NCBI GenBank assembly: GCA_018369555.1
Contig: JAGZCC010000043.1
Location: 1-18,800 of the forward strand
Direction of reading: 5' to 3'
Length of the DNA stretch: 18,800 bases
Origin: Thomasclavelia spiroformis
GTDB taxonomy: Bacteria; Bacillota_I; Bacilli_A; Erysipelotrichales; Coprobacillaceae
The notes beneath the pieces are model-generated. The model was not told where the DNA came from, made no database searches, and saw only the letters and a program-made list of their open reading frames with translations. A program made the translations under genes and the position numbers. This document shows, in pieces, positions 9,801 through 17,382 of the stretch; the first letter of the stretch is position 1; the number at the start of each line of letters is the position of its first letter.

Positions 9801-11421
9801 AATCATAATTTTCCAATAAATCAATATCAAAATACGCTGGTGCAAATGCACCTGTACAATAAGTAACATCAAAACCATCATTAATATTACTAATAGCTTT
9901 AGTATTTAAATGACTTGATACCGGCTTTGAAAAAGCAATATTTTCAGGATCACTAGGATCACCAACTGGTGCTTGATAATCAGGATCAATTTTTCCATAA
10001 ACTTCAAATTCATACATATGTACACTTTTATTCGTTGGTTCAACAATAACTTTAGAATTATATGTCATATTAACTCGAACAAAGCGAGCATTGACTGGCT
10101 GATCAAAAATAAATGTTTCACCAGCATACGCTAAACCATCTTCTGCTGTTCTTCTGGCAACTTCTTGCCAATTTGCTCCATCTAAACTCACTTCAACATT
10201 ATATTCATAATATCGAATACCATCAACATATGGATAAGCTTTCATTTTATTGATAAAATAACCACTACCTAAATCAATTATAAAACTCTGTGGCGATTCC
10301 TTAGATGCCGCACCACCATCCCAGAATTTCCCAGCAACAGAACCATCAGTAATTACATCAGGTACTGTTCCATTATCTGAATTAGTAGCTGAAACATTTT
10401 TATGCAAAGCAACATTTTCATCTTCACTAGCTACAAAGCCCCAAGCTTCAAATTCAGCCATATGCACTGAGGAATTAGCACTGTTATAAGTCATTTTAAC
10501 TTTAATATACCTCGTATTTAAAGACTCAAAAGTATACGTTTCATCTTCAAAAGAATCTGATGTTCCATAAATCTCTTCACGCTCTGCAACTTTTTGCCAT
10601 TTTTCCCCATCCAAACTTACTTCAATATAATACAAATAATATCGATTCTTTTCTAAAACTGGTGTTGCCTTCATTTCTTCAATAACACATTCTTCACCTA
10701 AATCAATAATAAAGTATTGGCCATTAGCACCATATTTTCCGCCATCCCAATAATTTTTTTTATTTCCATCAACAATGCTTTCAGGATTTCTTCCATAATC
10801 GGTATTTGATGCGGTAATTTTTTTTCTAAGTGCTAAATTAGTTGGATTTAAAGATTCATCATACTTTTGTCCAAATGCTTCAATCTCTGCAATAATTGCC
10901 ATATCTTGGCTACTATTACTAGTAATAGTTACTTTAATTTCATTAGTAACAATTGCTTTGGGTAATACATATTCACTATAATATTTATGACCAACATTTG
11001 TTGTATCATTATTTTCATCATAATTTGATCCACTATACAAATCTATCAATTGATTTGTATTACTATCATAATATGAAAATTTAAAATTTAATTGGTTATC
11101 ATAATTTTCACCATAATTTTTAAAAACAACTCTAACCTTATCAATACTATACTTATTATGTAATTTAACTCCTGCATATGCCATAGATGTCTTCGCTGAC
11201 CAAACAGTTTGATAATTTCCATCATTTAAAAATGTAACATCGCCAACTGTTGCAATTGTTGACTGTGCATAAGCATCACCATCGCTAGCTATATTCAGCT
11301 TATCATCTAAATCCCATGCATTGCCCACTACAATAGACTGCGATAATAAACTAATCAAACAGCATATACAAATGATAAAACTCAAGATCTTCTTAATTAA
11401 CTTGTTGTCATTTATTATCAT
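6070..11421 (-). CDS. GH89 alpha-N-acetylglucosaminidase, multi-CBM32, FIVAR stalk, wall-anchored
   Basis: Extracellular exo-enzyme removing terminal alpha-linked GlcNAc. The ATG at 11421 is preferred (AGAGAAG 9 nt upstream). A TTG 13 codons earlier stays open but lacks an SD. Numbered from the ATG: signal peptide about 1-35; galactose-binding-like beta-sandwiches at about 38-185, 192-329, 333-476 and 491-625; the NAGLU N-terminal domain about 642-735; a TIM barrel about 750-1097 with ALNGVNVVLDLAGQEAVW, WCMLENYGGN and predicted catalytic Glu945 (DPFHE) and Glu1079 (SEATYDNP); an all-helical NAGLU C-domain to about 1360; another CBM32 at 1378-1524; three FIVAR units 1528-1731; and SVKTGD at 1752-1757, a hydrophobic helix and RKED. 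Clostridium perfringens GH89, also CBM32-rich, cleaves GlcNAc-alpha-1,4-Gal caps of class III mucin. The same role is likely here. Confidence 0.95.
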   Translation of the reverse strand: MIINDNKLIKKILSFIICICCLISLLSQSIVVGNAWDLDDKLNIASDGDAYAQSTIATVGDVTFLNDGNYQTVWSAKTSMAYAGVKLHNKYSIDKVRVVFKNYGENYDNQLNFKFSYYDSNTNQLIDLYSGSNYDENNDTTNVGHKYYSEYVLPKAIVTNEIKVTITSNSSQDMAIIAEIEAFGQKYDESLNPTNLALRKKITASNTDYGRNPESIVDGNKKNYWDGGKYGANGQYFIIDLGEECVIEEMKATPVLEKNRYYLYYIEVSLDGEKWQKVAEREEIYGTSDSFEDETYTFESLNTRYIKVKMTYNSANSSVHMAEFEAWGFVASEDENVALHKNVSATNSDNGTVPDVITDGSVAGKFWDGGAASKESPQSFIIDLGSGYFINKMKAYPYVDGIRYYEYNVEVSLDGANWQEVARRTAEDGLAYAGETFIFDQPVNARFVRVNMTYNSKVIVEPTNKSVHMYEFEVYGKIDPDYQAPVGDPSDPENIAFSKPVSSHLNTKAISNINDGFDVTYCTGAFAPAYFDIDLLENYDLSEIIIKVPVKEGRYYYFSIYGSVDGSNYDRLYKERSKDVIGADGYKIDLTKLDNSTYRIVRVYLEYVSDTSASLLSEVRIHGQATDKNKEVLRTGTIDEILDIEPYDKTSYATEITETETIENVYGIIDRNLGEKYRDWFTFKLAKNPKQEYAQYDYYTVSDADGKILITGNDGISLATGLNYYLKNYCKVNISEQANQTKMPDKLIKVDKTIYQYTPYEIRYGFNYCTLNYTFSYADAKMFQKEYDWLALNGVNVVLDLAGQEAVWIKFLMNFGYDFDSAKDWLAGPTYYAWQFMDNMEVIGGPVSDEWVKGRLEMARENQRWKNSLGMQTVLQGYAGMVPNNFTDYQDVEILEQGNWCGVPRPDMIRTDGELYDQYAKLFYEAQEWAFGKTSDYYAVDPFHEGGKRPSDLTDDVISREVLNSLLEYDQDAVWMVQAWWSNPTNDLLKGMGNDREDHVIILDLNGLNDAYDSYWDKTEYNGTVLENDEFNSTSWVWCMLENYGGNPSMDGRPKEIINRINKASTQAEHMKGIGFISEATYDNPMIYELLLDMAWQPDTIDLDDWLDEYVLRRYGDYSESAREAWDILLKTVYSRSGKTTDVIARSDPSLVQYGLPYTASELEEALELLYKDYDKLSASEAYRYDLTEIMRQVVNNYAVVRLGDLKTAYDAKEIDNFKSLKEQYLNAIDLLNEVCGTQQDLLIGEWVGRAVDWAKDTNSDDFAYDSMIINAKTLITVWAHSTTLGTYAYRNYEGMIEDIYKVIWQAYLDQSEEILEFGSAKTNLVNYHDLCMDWIYADWDLQNYQRYADNSPENVKTVVERVINECSTYVEVPENVGNIALEKEVFANQERPDSPGAPAGGYATNVNDGIVDTYWDGIAWNGEVTPYIIIDLGKDYLIDRMNVVNYYDGKRYYDYDLYVSKDNETWQKVANRKETYGEAPSLVTGDTYEFSADQITARYIKLVGLYNSANEGFHVKELRAYGNEITDKTALKIALDLANAITDEDLENVVKAVADEFKAARDEANAVYNNASATQEEINNAFDRLASAMHMLDFVKGDKTALKAFIDKVSGLDSTKYTEATWTPFNDALIVANNVYNDENAMQEEVNTAYSELVTAFLNLRLIPDKSLLEDLINQVEGLNLASYSKATVQVVNDALANAKNVLANKNATQKDVDNAKATLEKAINSLEANVNTPADNTVSTPVNNGDTTVSVKTGDESSVGMFVTISLLTVAGYIVLTRKED

Positions 11422-11457
11422 TTCATAACACTTCTCTTCCCTTAATATTTTATAAAA

Positions 11458-11597
11458 CAAGTGATTTTAAAACATTTAGTTTTTTGAATTTTTAAGCCCA
11501 CATAAATATAATTTATTACAAACCCCTATGATTTTATATCTTTGTCCAAATCAGTTTTTCCTCCTTTCGTCTAAATTTATAATATTAAAATCACTTG
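11458..11597 (-). repeat. 13-bp perfect inverted repeat bracketing the GH89 leader
   Basis: CAAGTGATTTTAA (11458-11470) and TTAAAATCACTTG (11585-11597) are exact reverse complements 114 nt apart. The distal arm abuts a TATAAT-like -10 box and the proximal arm lies about 37 nt before the GH89 ATG. It may be a pair of operators about twelve helical turns apart, a long-range RNA stem, or the ends of a tiny mobile element. No target-site duplication is obvious. Confidence 0.55.
11526..11567 (-). other. Orphan Shine-Dalgarno with a possible 7-codon leader ORF upstream of GH89
   Basis: A perfect AAAGGAGG (11567-11560, minus strand) lies about 140 nt before the GH89 start, with no sizeable ORF behind it. 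The best candidate is TTG at 11549, giving L(M)-D-K-D-I-K-S and a stop at 11526-11528. A CTG start is also possible. It could be a leader peptide, a ribosome standby site, or a relic of an older gene start. Confidence 0.25.
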
Positions 11598-11625
11598 ATT
11601 ATAATCTTATTCATATATAGTTTAA
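11598..11625 (-). promoter_or_regulatory. Candidate promoter of the GH89 gene
   Basis: On the minus strand TATAAT (11603-11598) matches the -10 consensus. The box 16 nt upstream, TTAAAC (11625-11620), is a poor -35, so the promoter may need an activator. The inferred start, near 11591, falls within the distal arm of the inverted repeat. Confidence 0.35.
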
Positions 11626-11666
11626 TTTTCACAAAATTATCTAATTAAATTATAACATCACAAGAC

Positions 11667-11700
11667 TAGTAAAATCTTACAAAAATTAGTAAAATCTTAC
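11667..11700 (-). promoter_or_regulatory. Tandem 14-bp direct repeats, candidate activator sites for GH89
   Basis: TAGTAAAATCTTAC occurs at 11667-11680 and again at 11687-11700, a period of 20 bp or about two helical turns. This is a typical arrangement for AraC-type or response-regulator binding. On the minus strand they sit roughly 75-110 bp before the inferred GH89 transcription start, in the right place to support a promoter with a poor -35. Confidence 0.4.
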
Positions 11701-11737
11701 ACTTAATTTAATTCCCTATTAAAATCAATATTTAACA

Positions 11738-11788
11738 TAAAAAAAAAGAGATTTCTTAACTACTCTAAGTAGTACTTTAGAAATCTCT
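11738..11788 (-). terminator. Strong intrinsic terminator of the GH20 gene
   Basis: AGAGATTTCT (11747-11756) pairs with AGAAATCTCT (11779-11788), with an inner ACTAC/GTAGT stem. On the minus strand it is followed by nine Ts (a 9-A run on the plus strand at 11739-11747). It begins only 8 nt after the GH20 stop codon. Confidence 0.92.
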
Positions 11789-11796
11789 ATTGTTTA

Positions 11797-12555
11797 TTAA
11801 TCTTCTTTTTTTCTAAGAATTTTAGCTCCAACAACACTTAATAAAGCAAGTCCTGCTAATGTTCCTACTACTGCATCATCGCCAGTTTTTACACTTGTTG
11901 TATCACCTTTATTTACTGGTGTTTTTACTGTATTATCAGTTGTTACTGTTTGTAATCCTGCAATTGCTTTTGCTAAAACATCTTTTGCATTATCTACTTC
12001 TTCTTGTGTTGCATTTGGATTATTGAACACAGCTTTAGCTTCTTCTAAAGCCCCTGTTACTAAAGCATATGATGCTTTTGTATAATTCGCTACATTTAAT
12101 CCTTCAGCTTTATTAATTAGATCTTCCAATAAATCTTTATTTGGAATGAATCTTAAGTTTACAAACGCTTTTACTAATTCAGTATACACTGTATTTATTT
12201 CTTCTTGCATTGCATTTTCATCGTTATATACATTAGTTGCTGCTGTTAACGCATCATTAAATGGTGTCCATGTAGCTTCTGTATATTTGCTACCTTCTAA
12301 ACCACTTACTTTATCAATAAATGCTTTTAAGGTTGCTTTATCACCTTTGATAAAGTCTAACATTTGCATTGCACTTGCAAGTCTGTCAAATGCATTATTT
12401 ACTTCAGCTTGTGTTGCTTTAGCATCAGCATAAACTGCTTCAGCATTAGCAAGCGCTTCTTTAAATTCTTTTGCTACTACTGGAACCACAGTGTCTAAAT
12501 GCTCTTGAGTTATTTCTTTTGCAGCTGCAATTCCAATTGATAACAATTCTTTATC
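11797..12555 (-). repeat. FIVAR-plus-sorting-signal cassette copy 3 (GH20)
   Basis: Same architecture with spacer TPVNKGDTT. The stretch 11894-11972 matches 17532-17610 at 78 of 79 positions. Confidence 0.85.
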
Positions 12556-15500
12556 TACTTCAACGTCTGGTTGTTGAGATGCTACCTGATGAACATAGAA
12601 TTCAGCAGCAGCGGCAAATGGTTTACCTGGATTATTTGTTACACCATCATGTGCAATAAATTTTAATTTTCTAGCTGTTACTTGGTCAAATTTAATTATT
12701 TTTTCTTCACCATTACCATCCCAAGTTCCTTCTTCAACAATTGGAACCCATTCATCACTATTTTCTGCTTGGTAATATAATGAATATTTAGTAATATTAC
12801 CGTTTGTTCCATTTGAACGAGGCATATATGTTAATTTATTGATATCATATGTTTTGTTCATATCAACAATAACTTCTGCAGGCAAGTTTTTATATGGGCT
12901 ATAAGATGTATGCCAAATTGTTGATAAATTACCATCAAATGCATAACTAACAGGTCCTTCTGTACCCATATCTGATTGTTCATTGTTTGTTGTTACAGTG
13001 AAAGTTTTACCATCAAGAATTGTAGTATCTTTTTGAATTCCTTCACTAACAACTACATTATCAATTGTTGCATCAATTGCATTATTTGTTGAACCAATTC
13101 TTTGAATTGGTAATAATAGTGTTCCTACACCGTATCCACCATTATTATTTCCAAGACTTATACCTGGTTTAATATTATCCTGTTTTACTTCACCAGTTTC
13201 ATCTACATATTTACCAACTGCATTATATTTTTCTCCATTGACGAATAAGTAAGTACGAATGCCGTCAGTACTAATAGCTAAATGAACTTTTTGACCAACT
13301 GGTAACTTATATCCAAATGAGAATTCATATAATTCACGTTTATATCCTAAAGTACCATCATCTAAGATACGAATATCATGCTCATAACGTTCATTACCTG
13401 GTGCATCTGCTTCAAATAAAATTTCTCCTGGTTTAGCTTCTTGATTTAATGTAATATCAAATTCTAATGTATTTCCTGTCGCTAATTTTTCAATTGGTGT
13501 TGTCACGTAACTTTCATCACCACTTAATGTTAACGCACCTTTTTCAAATTTAGCATTAACATCAGTTAATAAATCACGATTATTTTCTGATGCATCACCT
13601 TTAGTATCATTAGCTTCAAATTTATATTCCATATATTTTCCATCTTTAGAAGATGCTTTATGATATGGATTATGACCTGGTGCATCACCTAATTGTTCAA
13701 CTGTTTCAGTTAATTGAGCATAAGTTGTTTCTTTAGCGTCACCCCAGTTTTTAGAAGCAAGAGCTGGCACCGCTTGAATAAAACGATCATAAATATCTAC
13801 TTCACTAATACCATTAGCACGAGTATCGATACTATCGTTCCAAATTGCAAATGTACTTCCTAACATTTGTTCAGATGCTGCAGAAATTTCTACACCACCA
13901 ATACGATTAACTTGCCAATTATTGAATAATCTTTGTGTATTTAAGTAATCACCATAATATCCTGCAGCAGGTACCATGTATAAATCACCGTCAACTGTAT
14001 TGATTAATTGGTATCCTTGTTCATACATATCTTTTGGTTGTGCATAAGGATTATACCAACAGTTCATTTGTACATTTTTACTACGAACTGGTGTATTTCC
14101 TCTTTTATGTGATAAACTTCCCCACATACGTACAGTTGGGTTAGTTTCTTGAACATGTCCAATAATATCATCAGAGAATTTACGGAATGCTTCTGCATCA
14201 CCATAATATTCATCAGTACCAACATGAACTACCATACTTGAATCAAACATATCTTCTGTTAAATATTCATCCCACAACTTTTTAACAAAGTTAGAACTAT
14301 CAGCATAATGTTCATCAGATAAGTCAAATTGTTCCCCTGCTCTTGCAGCATTTCCTTCAACTGTTTTCTTTAAATGTAAATCTGGACGAACATCCATGAA
14401 AGCACCAGAATGTCCTGGAGCATCAAATTCAGGAACAATATTAACACCCATTTCTCGACTGTCTAAAATAAATTCTCTAAATTCTTTCTTAGAATAAGAT
14501 AAATCTTTTGAAGTCAAATCAGCAGCATTAGCAACACCTTTAGAATCACCTTCAATTACTTGTCCTTTTTTAATATCAGATTCTAGACGGAATCCTGTAT
14601 ATGCTTTTTCCATCGCAGTTTCAACTGAACCATAATCTTCATAGAAAATTAAATTGTCATTTAAATGCACTTGGAAATCATTCATCTTATAATACGCCAT
14701 TTCTTTAGCAATAGAATTTAATGTTTCCATTGAAACCGGTTTACGAGCTACGTCTAAACTAAAACTACGTACTGAATACTTAGGATAATCACGAGTCAAT
14801 CCTTTTGGCATTGTGTCATCTTCTAATTTTAAAATTTGTAACATTGATCTAGTTGACCAATATGCCCCAGTTGCTTGCTCTGCTTTAATTGTTACGATAT
14901 CATCAATATCCATAATATATCCTTCTTTACCTAAATTATTAGTAGTATCTTTAGTAAAGAAGATATCTCCTGGTTTAGCTGTTTCATCAGTTACAATTGC
15001 TAATTCCTTTCCAGTAGCCTCTTTATAATCTACTTGGAATGCTTGTGCTGCTTTAGTAGCAATATCTTTGGCATTAGCATCAATTACTAAACGTGTATTT
15101 GATGTTACTTTAAAATCACCAGCTTTTCCATGCCATTCAGCCAATTCAGGAACTACAGTTGGTTTTGTATTTTCTCCAGCTGTTTCATGAATTCCTGGAA
15201 TTGTTAGCGTGAATTCTGTTTTAGATTCTGCTGTTTCTTCACCTTTTGTTACTTTATAAATTCCTTTTATTGCTGTATCTGTTAATGGCTGATAAATCTT
15301 ACCATCTTTTGCAACAATTTGTTCTAAATCAGCTAAAAATTCAACCTTAAATCCTTCTGGAACTTCTGGTAAAACTAAAGCTGTTTTATCTTCATTAAAA
15401 GTAGGTGCTGTTTTTAACTTAGCAGCAGCTTCTTTCGCTGTATCATCAGCTTCAATATCTGGGCTTTCAACTTTTGGCGCTTTAGCATATGCTTCAAATT

Positions 15501-16542
15501 CATATAACGAAACATTTGGCCAATTATTGCTACCACCATTATATTTAGTAACGTTTAACTTAACATATTTTGCCCATACAGCTTTATCTAAAGTAATAAC
15601 TTCTTCAGTTTCACTTACAGCTTTACTGCTTGTATAGACGTCTTCATAAGTTGTGCCATCATTAGATACTGAAATCGTATATTGTTCAATAGTTGCTCTT
15701 TCCCAAAAAATCTTGAAAGATCTTACTCGTTGACTTACTGGTAACTCAATTGTCAATGTTCGAGCTAAATTACTAGAATTAGTATCAGTTGCCCAACGTG
15801 AAGCTTTATCTTTAGTATTTCCATCAATAGCTTTATCAGCTGTAAATGATGTTCCACTTTCAAAATTACTAGCTGTTGCTTTTCCTTCACGATTGTAGTT
15901 TTCATCTGGCAATAAGTCATCAGGAATATCATTTTCATATACTTGGAATTCATATACTGAAACTGATTTCCAATCAGCATTTGGATTGCCGTTAACATAT
16001 TTACCATTATATCCAGTAACTAGTAAACGTACATATTGGGCAGTTACTGCTTCATTTAAATGAATCGTTTCTACTACATCAGAAATTTCTCCATTACCAT
16101 CTTTAGTGTAAACTGTTTCCCAATCGTTATTACCTGTATTTGATATTTGAATTTGATATCCGGTAATATTTTGTCTTTCCCACGCAATTACAAATGATTG
16201 AAAAGTTTTAGTTTCACCTAAATCAACTTTTAACCAAGCTTCTTCAGTCCCATCAAGTTGATTAGTTCCCCAACGAGATTGATCAGCTTTATTTGCTACA
16301 TCACGATTAACAATTCCATCAACCGCCTTAGTAGCTTTAAATTCTGTTCCTGGCTCTTCTTCGCTAGCAGTTGCTGTTTTACCCTTAGCAAGGTTAACTA
16401 TATCAGTTGTTTCCTGTTCAGTATTAAGTAACGCAGCTGCATCATTTCTAGCCTGAACCCCTAATAATTGTGGTGAAACAGTACTTAATACCATTCCCCC
16501 AACCAATAAGGCATTGGCTACTTTAATTTTTACGTCCTTCAT
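11797..16542 (-). CDS. GH20 beta-N-acetylhexosaminidase (or lacto-N-biosidase), multimodular, wall-anchored
   Basis: 1581 residues. The ATG at 16542 follows AAGGAC at 7-8 nt. Signal peptide about 1-31. Two F5/8-type C (CBM32-like) domains at about 48-202 and 212-352; a linker/Ig-like region to about 455; the GH20b domain about 460-590; and the GH20 barrel about 592-930 with FSLDVARKPVS, EFDAPGHSGA and the catalytic pair Asp777-Glu778 in HVGTDEYY. A lectin-like (concanavalin-fold) domain follows about 968-1165, another F5/8 domain 1178-1320, three FIVAR units 1330-1530, and SVKTGD at 1550-1555 with a membrane helix and RKKED. GH20 enzymes act by substrate-assisted catalysis on terminal beta-GlcNAc/GalNAc. 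HLNDN replaces the usual HLTDD-type motif, and the module order recalls lacto-N-biosidases. The specificity is not settled by sequence. It is a separate transcription unit from GH89. Confidence 0.95.
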   Translation of the reverse strand: MKDVKIKVANALLVGGMVLSTVSPQLLGVQARNDAAALLNTEQETTDIVNLAKGKTATASEEEPGTEFKATKAVDGIVNRDVANKADQSRWGTNQLDGTEEAWLKVDLGETKTFQSFVIAWERQNITGYQIQISNTGNNDWETVYTKDGNGEISDVVETIHLNEAVTAQYVRLLVTGYNGKYVNGNPNADWKSVSVYEFQVYENDIPDDLLPDENYNREGKATASNFESGTSFTADKAIDGNTKDKASRWATDTNSSNLARTLTIELPVSQRVRSFKIFWERATIEQYTISVSNDGTTYEDVYTSSKAVSETEEVITLDKAVWAKYVKLNVTKYNGGSNNWPNVSLYEFEAYAKAPKVESPDIEADDTAKEAAAKLKTAPTFNEDKTALVLPEVPEGFKVEFLADLEQIVAKDGKIYQPLTDTAIKGIYKVTKGEETAESKTEFTLTIPGIHETAGENTKPTVVPELAEWHGKAGDFKVTSNTRLVIDANAKDIATKAAQAFQVDYKEATGKELAIVTDETAKPGDIFFTKDTTNNLGKEGYIMDIDDIVTIKAEQATGAYWSTRSMLQILKLEDDTMPKGLTRDYPKYSVRSFSLDVARKPVSMETLNSIAKEMAYYKMNDFQVHLNDNLIFYEDYGSVETAMEKAYTGFRLESDIKKGQVIEGDSKGVANAADLTSKDLSYSKKEFREFILDSREMGVNIVPEFDAPGHSGAFMDVRPDLHLKKTVEGNAARAGEQFDLSDEHYADSSNFVKKLWDEYLTEDMFDSSMVVHVGTDEYYGDAEAFRKFSDDIIGHVQETNPTVRMWGSLSHKRGNTPVRSKNVQMNCWYNPYAQPKDMYEQGYQLINTVDGDLYMVPAAGYYGDYLNTQRLFNNWQVNRIGGVEISAASEQMLGSTFAIWNDSIDTRANGISEVDIYDRFIQAVPALASKNWGDAKETTYAQLTETVEQLGDAPGHNPYHKASSKDGKYMEYKFEANDTKGDASENNRDLLTDVNAKFEKGALTLSGDESYVTTPIEKLATGNTLEFDITLNQEAKPGEILFEADAPGNERYEHDIRILDDGTLGYKRELYEFSFGYKLPVGQKVHLAISTDGIRTYLFVNGEKYNAVGKYVDETGEVKQDNIKPGISLGNNNGGYGVGTLLLPIQRIGSTNNAIDATIDNVVVSEGIQKDTTILDGKTFTVTTNNEQSDMGTEGPVSYAFDGNLSTIWHTSYSPYKNLPAEVIVDMNKTYDINKLTYMPRSNGTNGNITKYSLYYQAENSDEWVPIVEEGTWDGNGEEKIIKFDQVTARKLKFIAHDGVTNNPGKPFAAAAEFYVHQVASQQPDVEVDKELLSIGIAAAKEITQEHLDTVVPVVAKEFKEALANAEAVYADAKATQAEVNNAFDRLASAMQMLDFIKGDKATLKAFIDKVSGLEGSKYTEATWTPFNDALTAATNVYNDENAMQEEINTVYTELVKAFVNLRFIPNKDLLEDLINKAEGLNVANYTKASYALVTGALEEAKAVFNNPNATQEEVDNAKDVLAKAIAGLQTVTTDNTVKTPVNKGDTTSVKTGDDAVVGTLAGLALLSVVGAKILRKKED

Positions 16543-16571
16543 AATCTATGTCCTTTTCCTTCCTTTAGAAT

Positions 16572-16585
16572 TGATAGCGTTTCCA
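16572..16585. promoter_or_regulatory. cre-like site (CcpA carbon catabolite repression) of GH20
   Basis: TGATAGCGTTTCCA matches the cre consensus TGWNANCGNTNWCA at all fixed positions except one W (C at position 12). It lies 30-43 nt before the GH20 start codon and directly after the inferred transcription start, the classical position for CcpA repression. Confidence 0.55.
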
Positions 16586-16594
16586 ACATCTATC

Positions 16595-16622
16595 AATATA
16601 GTCATTATTACATAAATAACAA
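16595..16622 (-). promoter_or_regulatory. Candidate GH20 promoter
   Basis: Minus strand TTGTTA (16622-16617), 16-nt spacer, TATATT (16600-16595). The inferred start, near 16588, places the cre-like site at about +3 to +16. The boxes are imperfect, and the co-location with cre is the main support. Confidence 0.4.
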
Positions 16623-16912
16623 AATATAGCAATAACAATACTTCATTTTTACATAAAATAAACATAAATAAAATGTTATAATATTAATAATTAATTATAC
16701 TCATTCTAGAACCATTATTGTATATTCAATCTTTAAAATCATTTTCAAAAACACTATTATTTAACAATAAGACTAGCCTTCTATTTTCAATATCTTAGTT
16801 ATTTCATTAATCATTATCACACCTTACCCTTTTTCTAAAATTTAATTTAACCTAATTCAAGTTGTACTTAAATTTAATCTTTCACCCTCTTAAGATTTAT
16901 ATTTAAAATACA
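16623..16912. other. AT-rich non-coding stretch
   Basis: Between the GH20 promoter and the intron remnant I see no convincing ORF, RNA gene or terminator. The DNA is AT-rich with short homopolymer runs. It may be the original spacer interrupted by the intron. Confidence 0.5.
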
Positions 16913-16953
16913 AGCGAACAGGAGCTAAGAATTAAAATCTTTCGTCCCTTTTA

Positions 16954-16988
16954 CAACATCGTATATAGGGTTCCCTACACGGCGTTTC
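16954..16988 (-). ncRNA. Group II intron domain V-like hairpin (relic)
   Basis: The minus strand reads GAAACGCC-GTGTAGGG-AA-CCCTATATAC-GATGTTG. GGG/CCC closes the loop. GTGTA pairs with TATAC, leaving a 2-nt bulge on the 3' side exactly as in domain V. The basal stem pairs imperfectly. The length of 35 nt is close to the canonical 34. CGC occupies the region of the catalytic triad. It lies 16 nt downstream of the maturase frame, as expected. Confidence 0.65.
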
Positions 16989-17004
16989 ATAAGTTTATAG
17001 AATT

Positions 17005-17286
17005 TTAATAGTCTAGCGTACTTATAAATCTATATCTTTTTAATCTTTCATTTGTAAGTGTTCTAGAGAGTATAAAGCTACTGGCTGTGTGCTAGTAGCT
17101 TTTTCTTGTATTTGCCCATTCCAATGCCTTTCTTTTGTTGATACCAAACTTTTGTAAATTTCTATACTTCGTTTTCACTAATTTCCATCTTATCCAATAT
17201 ATCATTCGTATTCTTCTTCTCATCCACGAGTTTATTTTCTTTAAATATTTATCCATGTTGGCTATCCTGTAATAATTTATCCAGCC
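17005..17286 (-). pseudogene. ltrA: C-terminal fragment of group II intron reverse transcriptase/maturase
   Basis: The minus-strand frame from 17286 reads GWINYYRIANMDKYL, then SWMRRRIRMIYWIRWKLVK, KYRNLQKFGINKRKALEWAN and TRKSY. An amber codon follows at 17094-17092 where the family normally has Trp (GYW). The frame then continues HTASSFILSRTLTNERLKRY to LDY and a stop at 17007-17005. This is the conserved maturase (domain X) tail of intron-encoded proteins, ending without an HNH endonuclease. The N-terminal RT domains with the YADD centre are absent. It has no start codon or SD and is certainly non-functional. In intact elements this protein splices and mobilises its own intron. Confidence 0.85.
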
Positions 17287-17382
17287 CTAATGTATTTTTC
17301 TAACTCTTTGGCTAGTGGTTAGTAGTACGAAACCCCCACAGTGGACTTTCACCACCTAGTTTCATGCCATGCGTGGCATATC

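Larger units (their letters stand above)
16913..17382 (-). mobile_element. Degraded group II intron with internal deletion
   Basis: Read on the minus strand from about 17382, a segment resembling intron domain I (GGTGGTGAAAGTCC at about 17358-17345, then a GTACTACTAACCACTAGCCA-like stretch) runs directly into the C-terminal coding part of an intron reverse transcriptase (17286-17005). A domain V-like hairpin (16988-16954) and a possible short domain VI follow. Total length is about 470 nt against roughly 1.8-2.5 kb for an intact element, so well over 1 kb has been lost, including the RT active site. It starts immediately after the T-tract of an intrinsic terminator, the preferred insertion site of class C bacterial group II introns. 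The exact ends are uncertain by tens of bases. Confidence 0.75.

Noticed and set aside
11422..11460. TTG start 13 codons upstream for GH89
   Set aside because: It adds a charged, non-signal-like extension (FYKILREEKCYE) with no SD. The ATG at 11421 gives a normal signal peptide.
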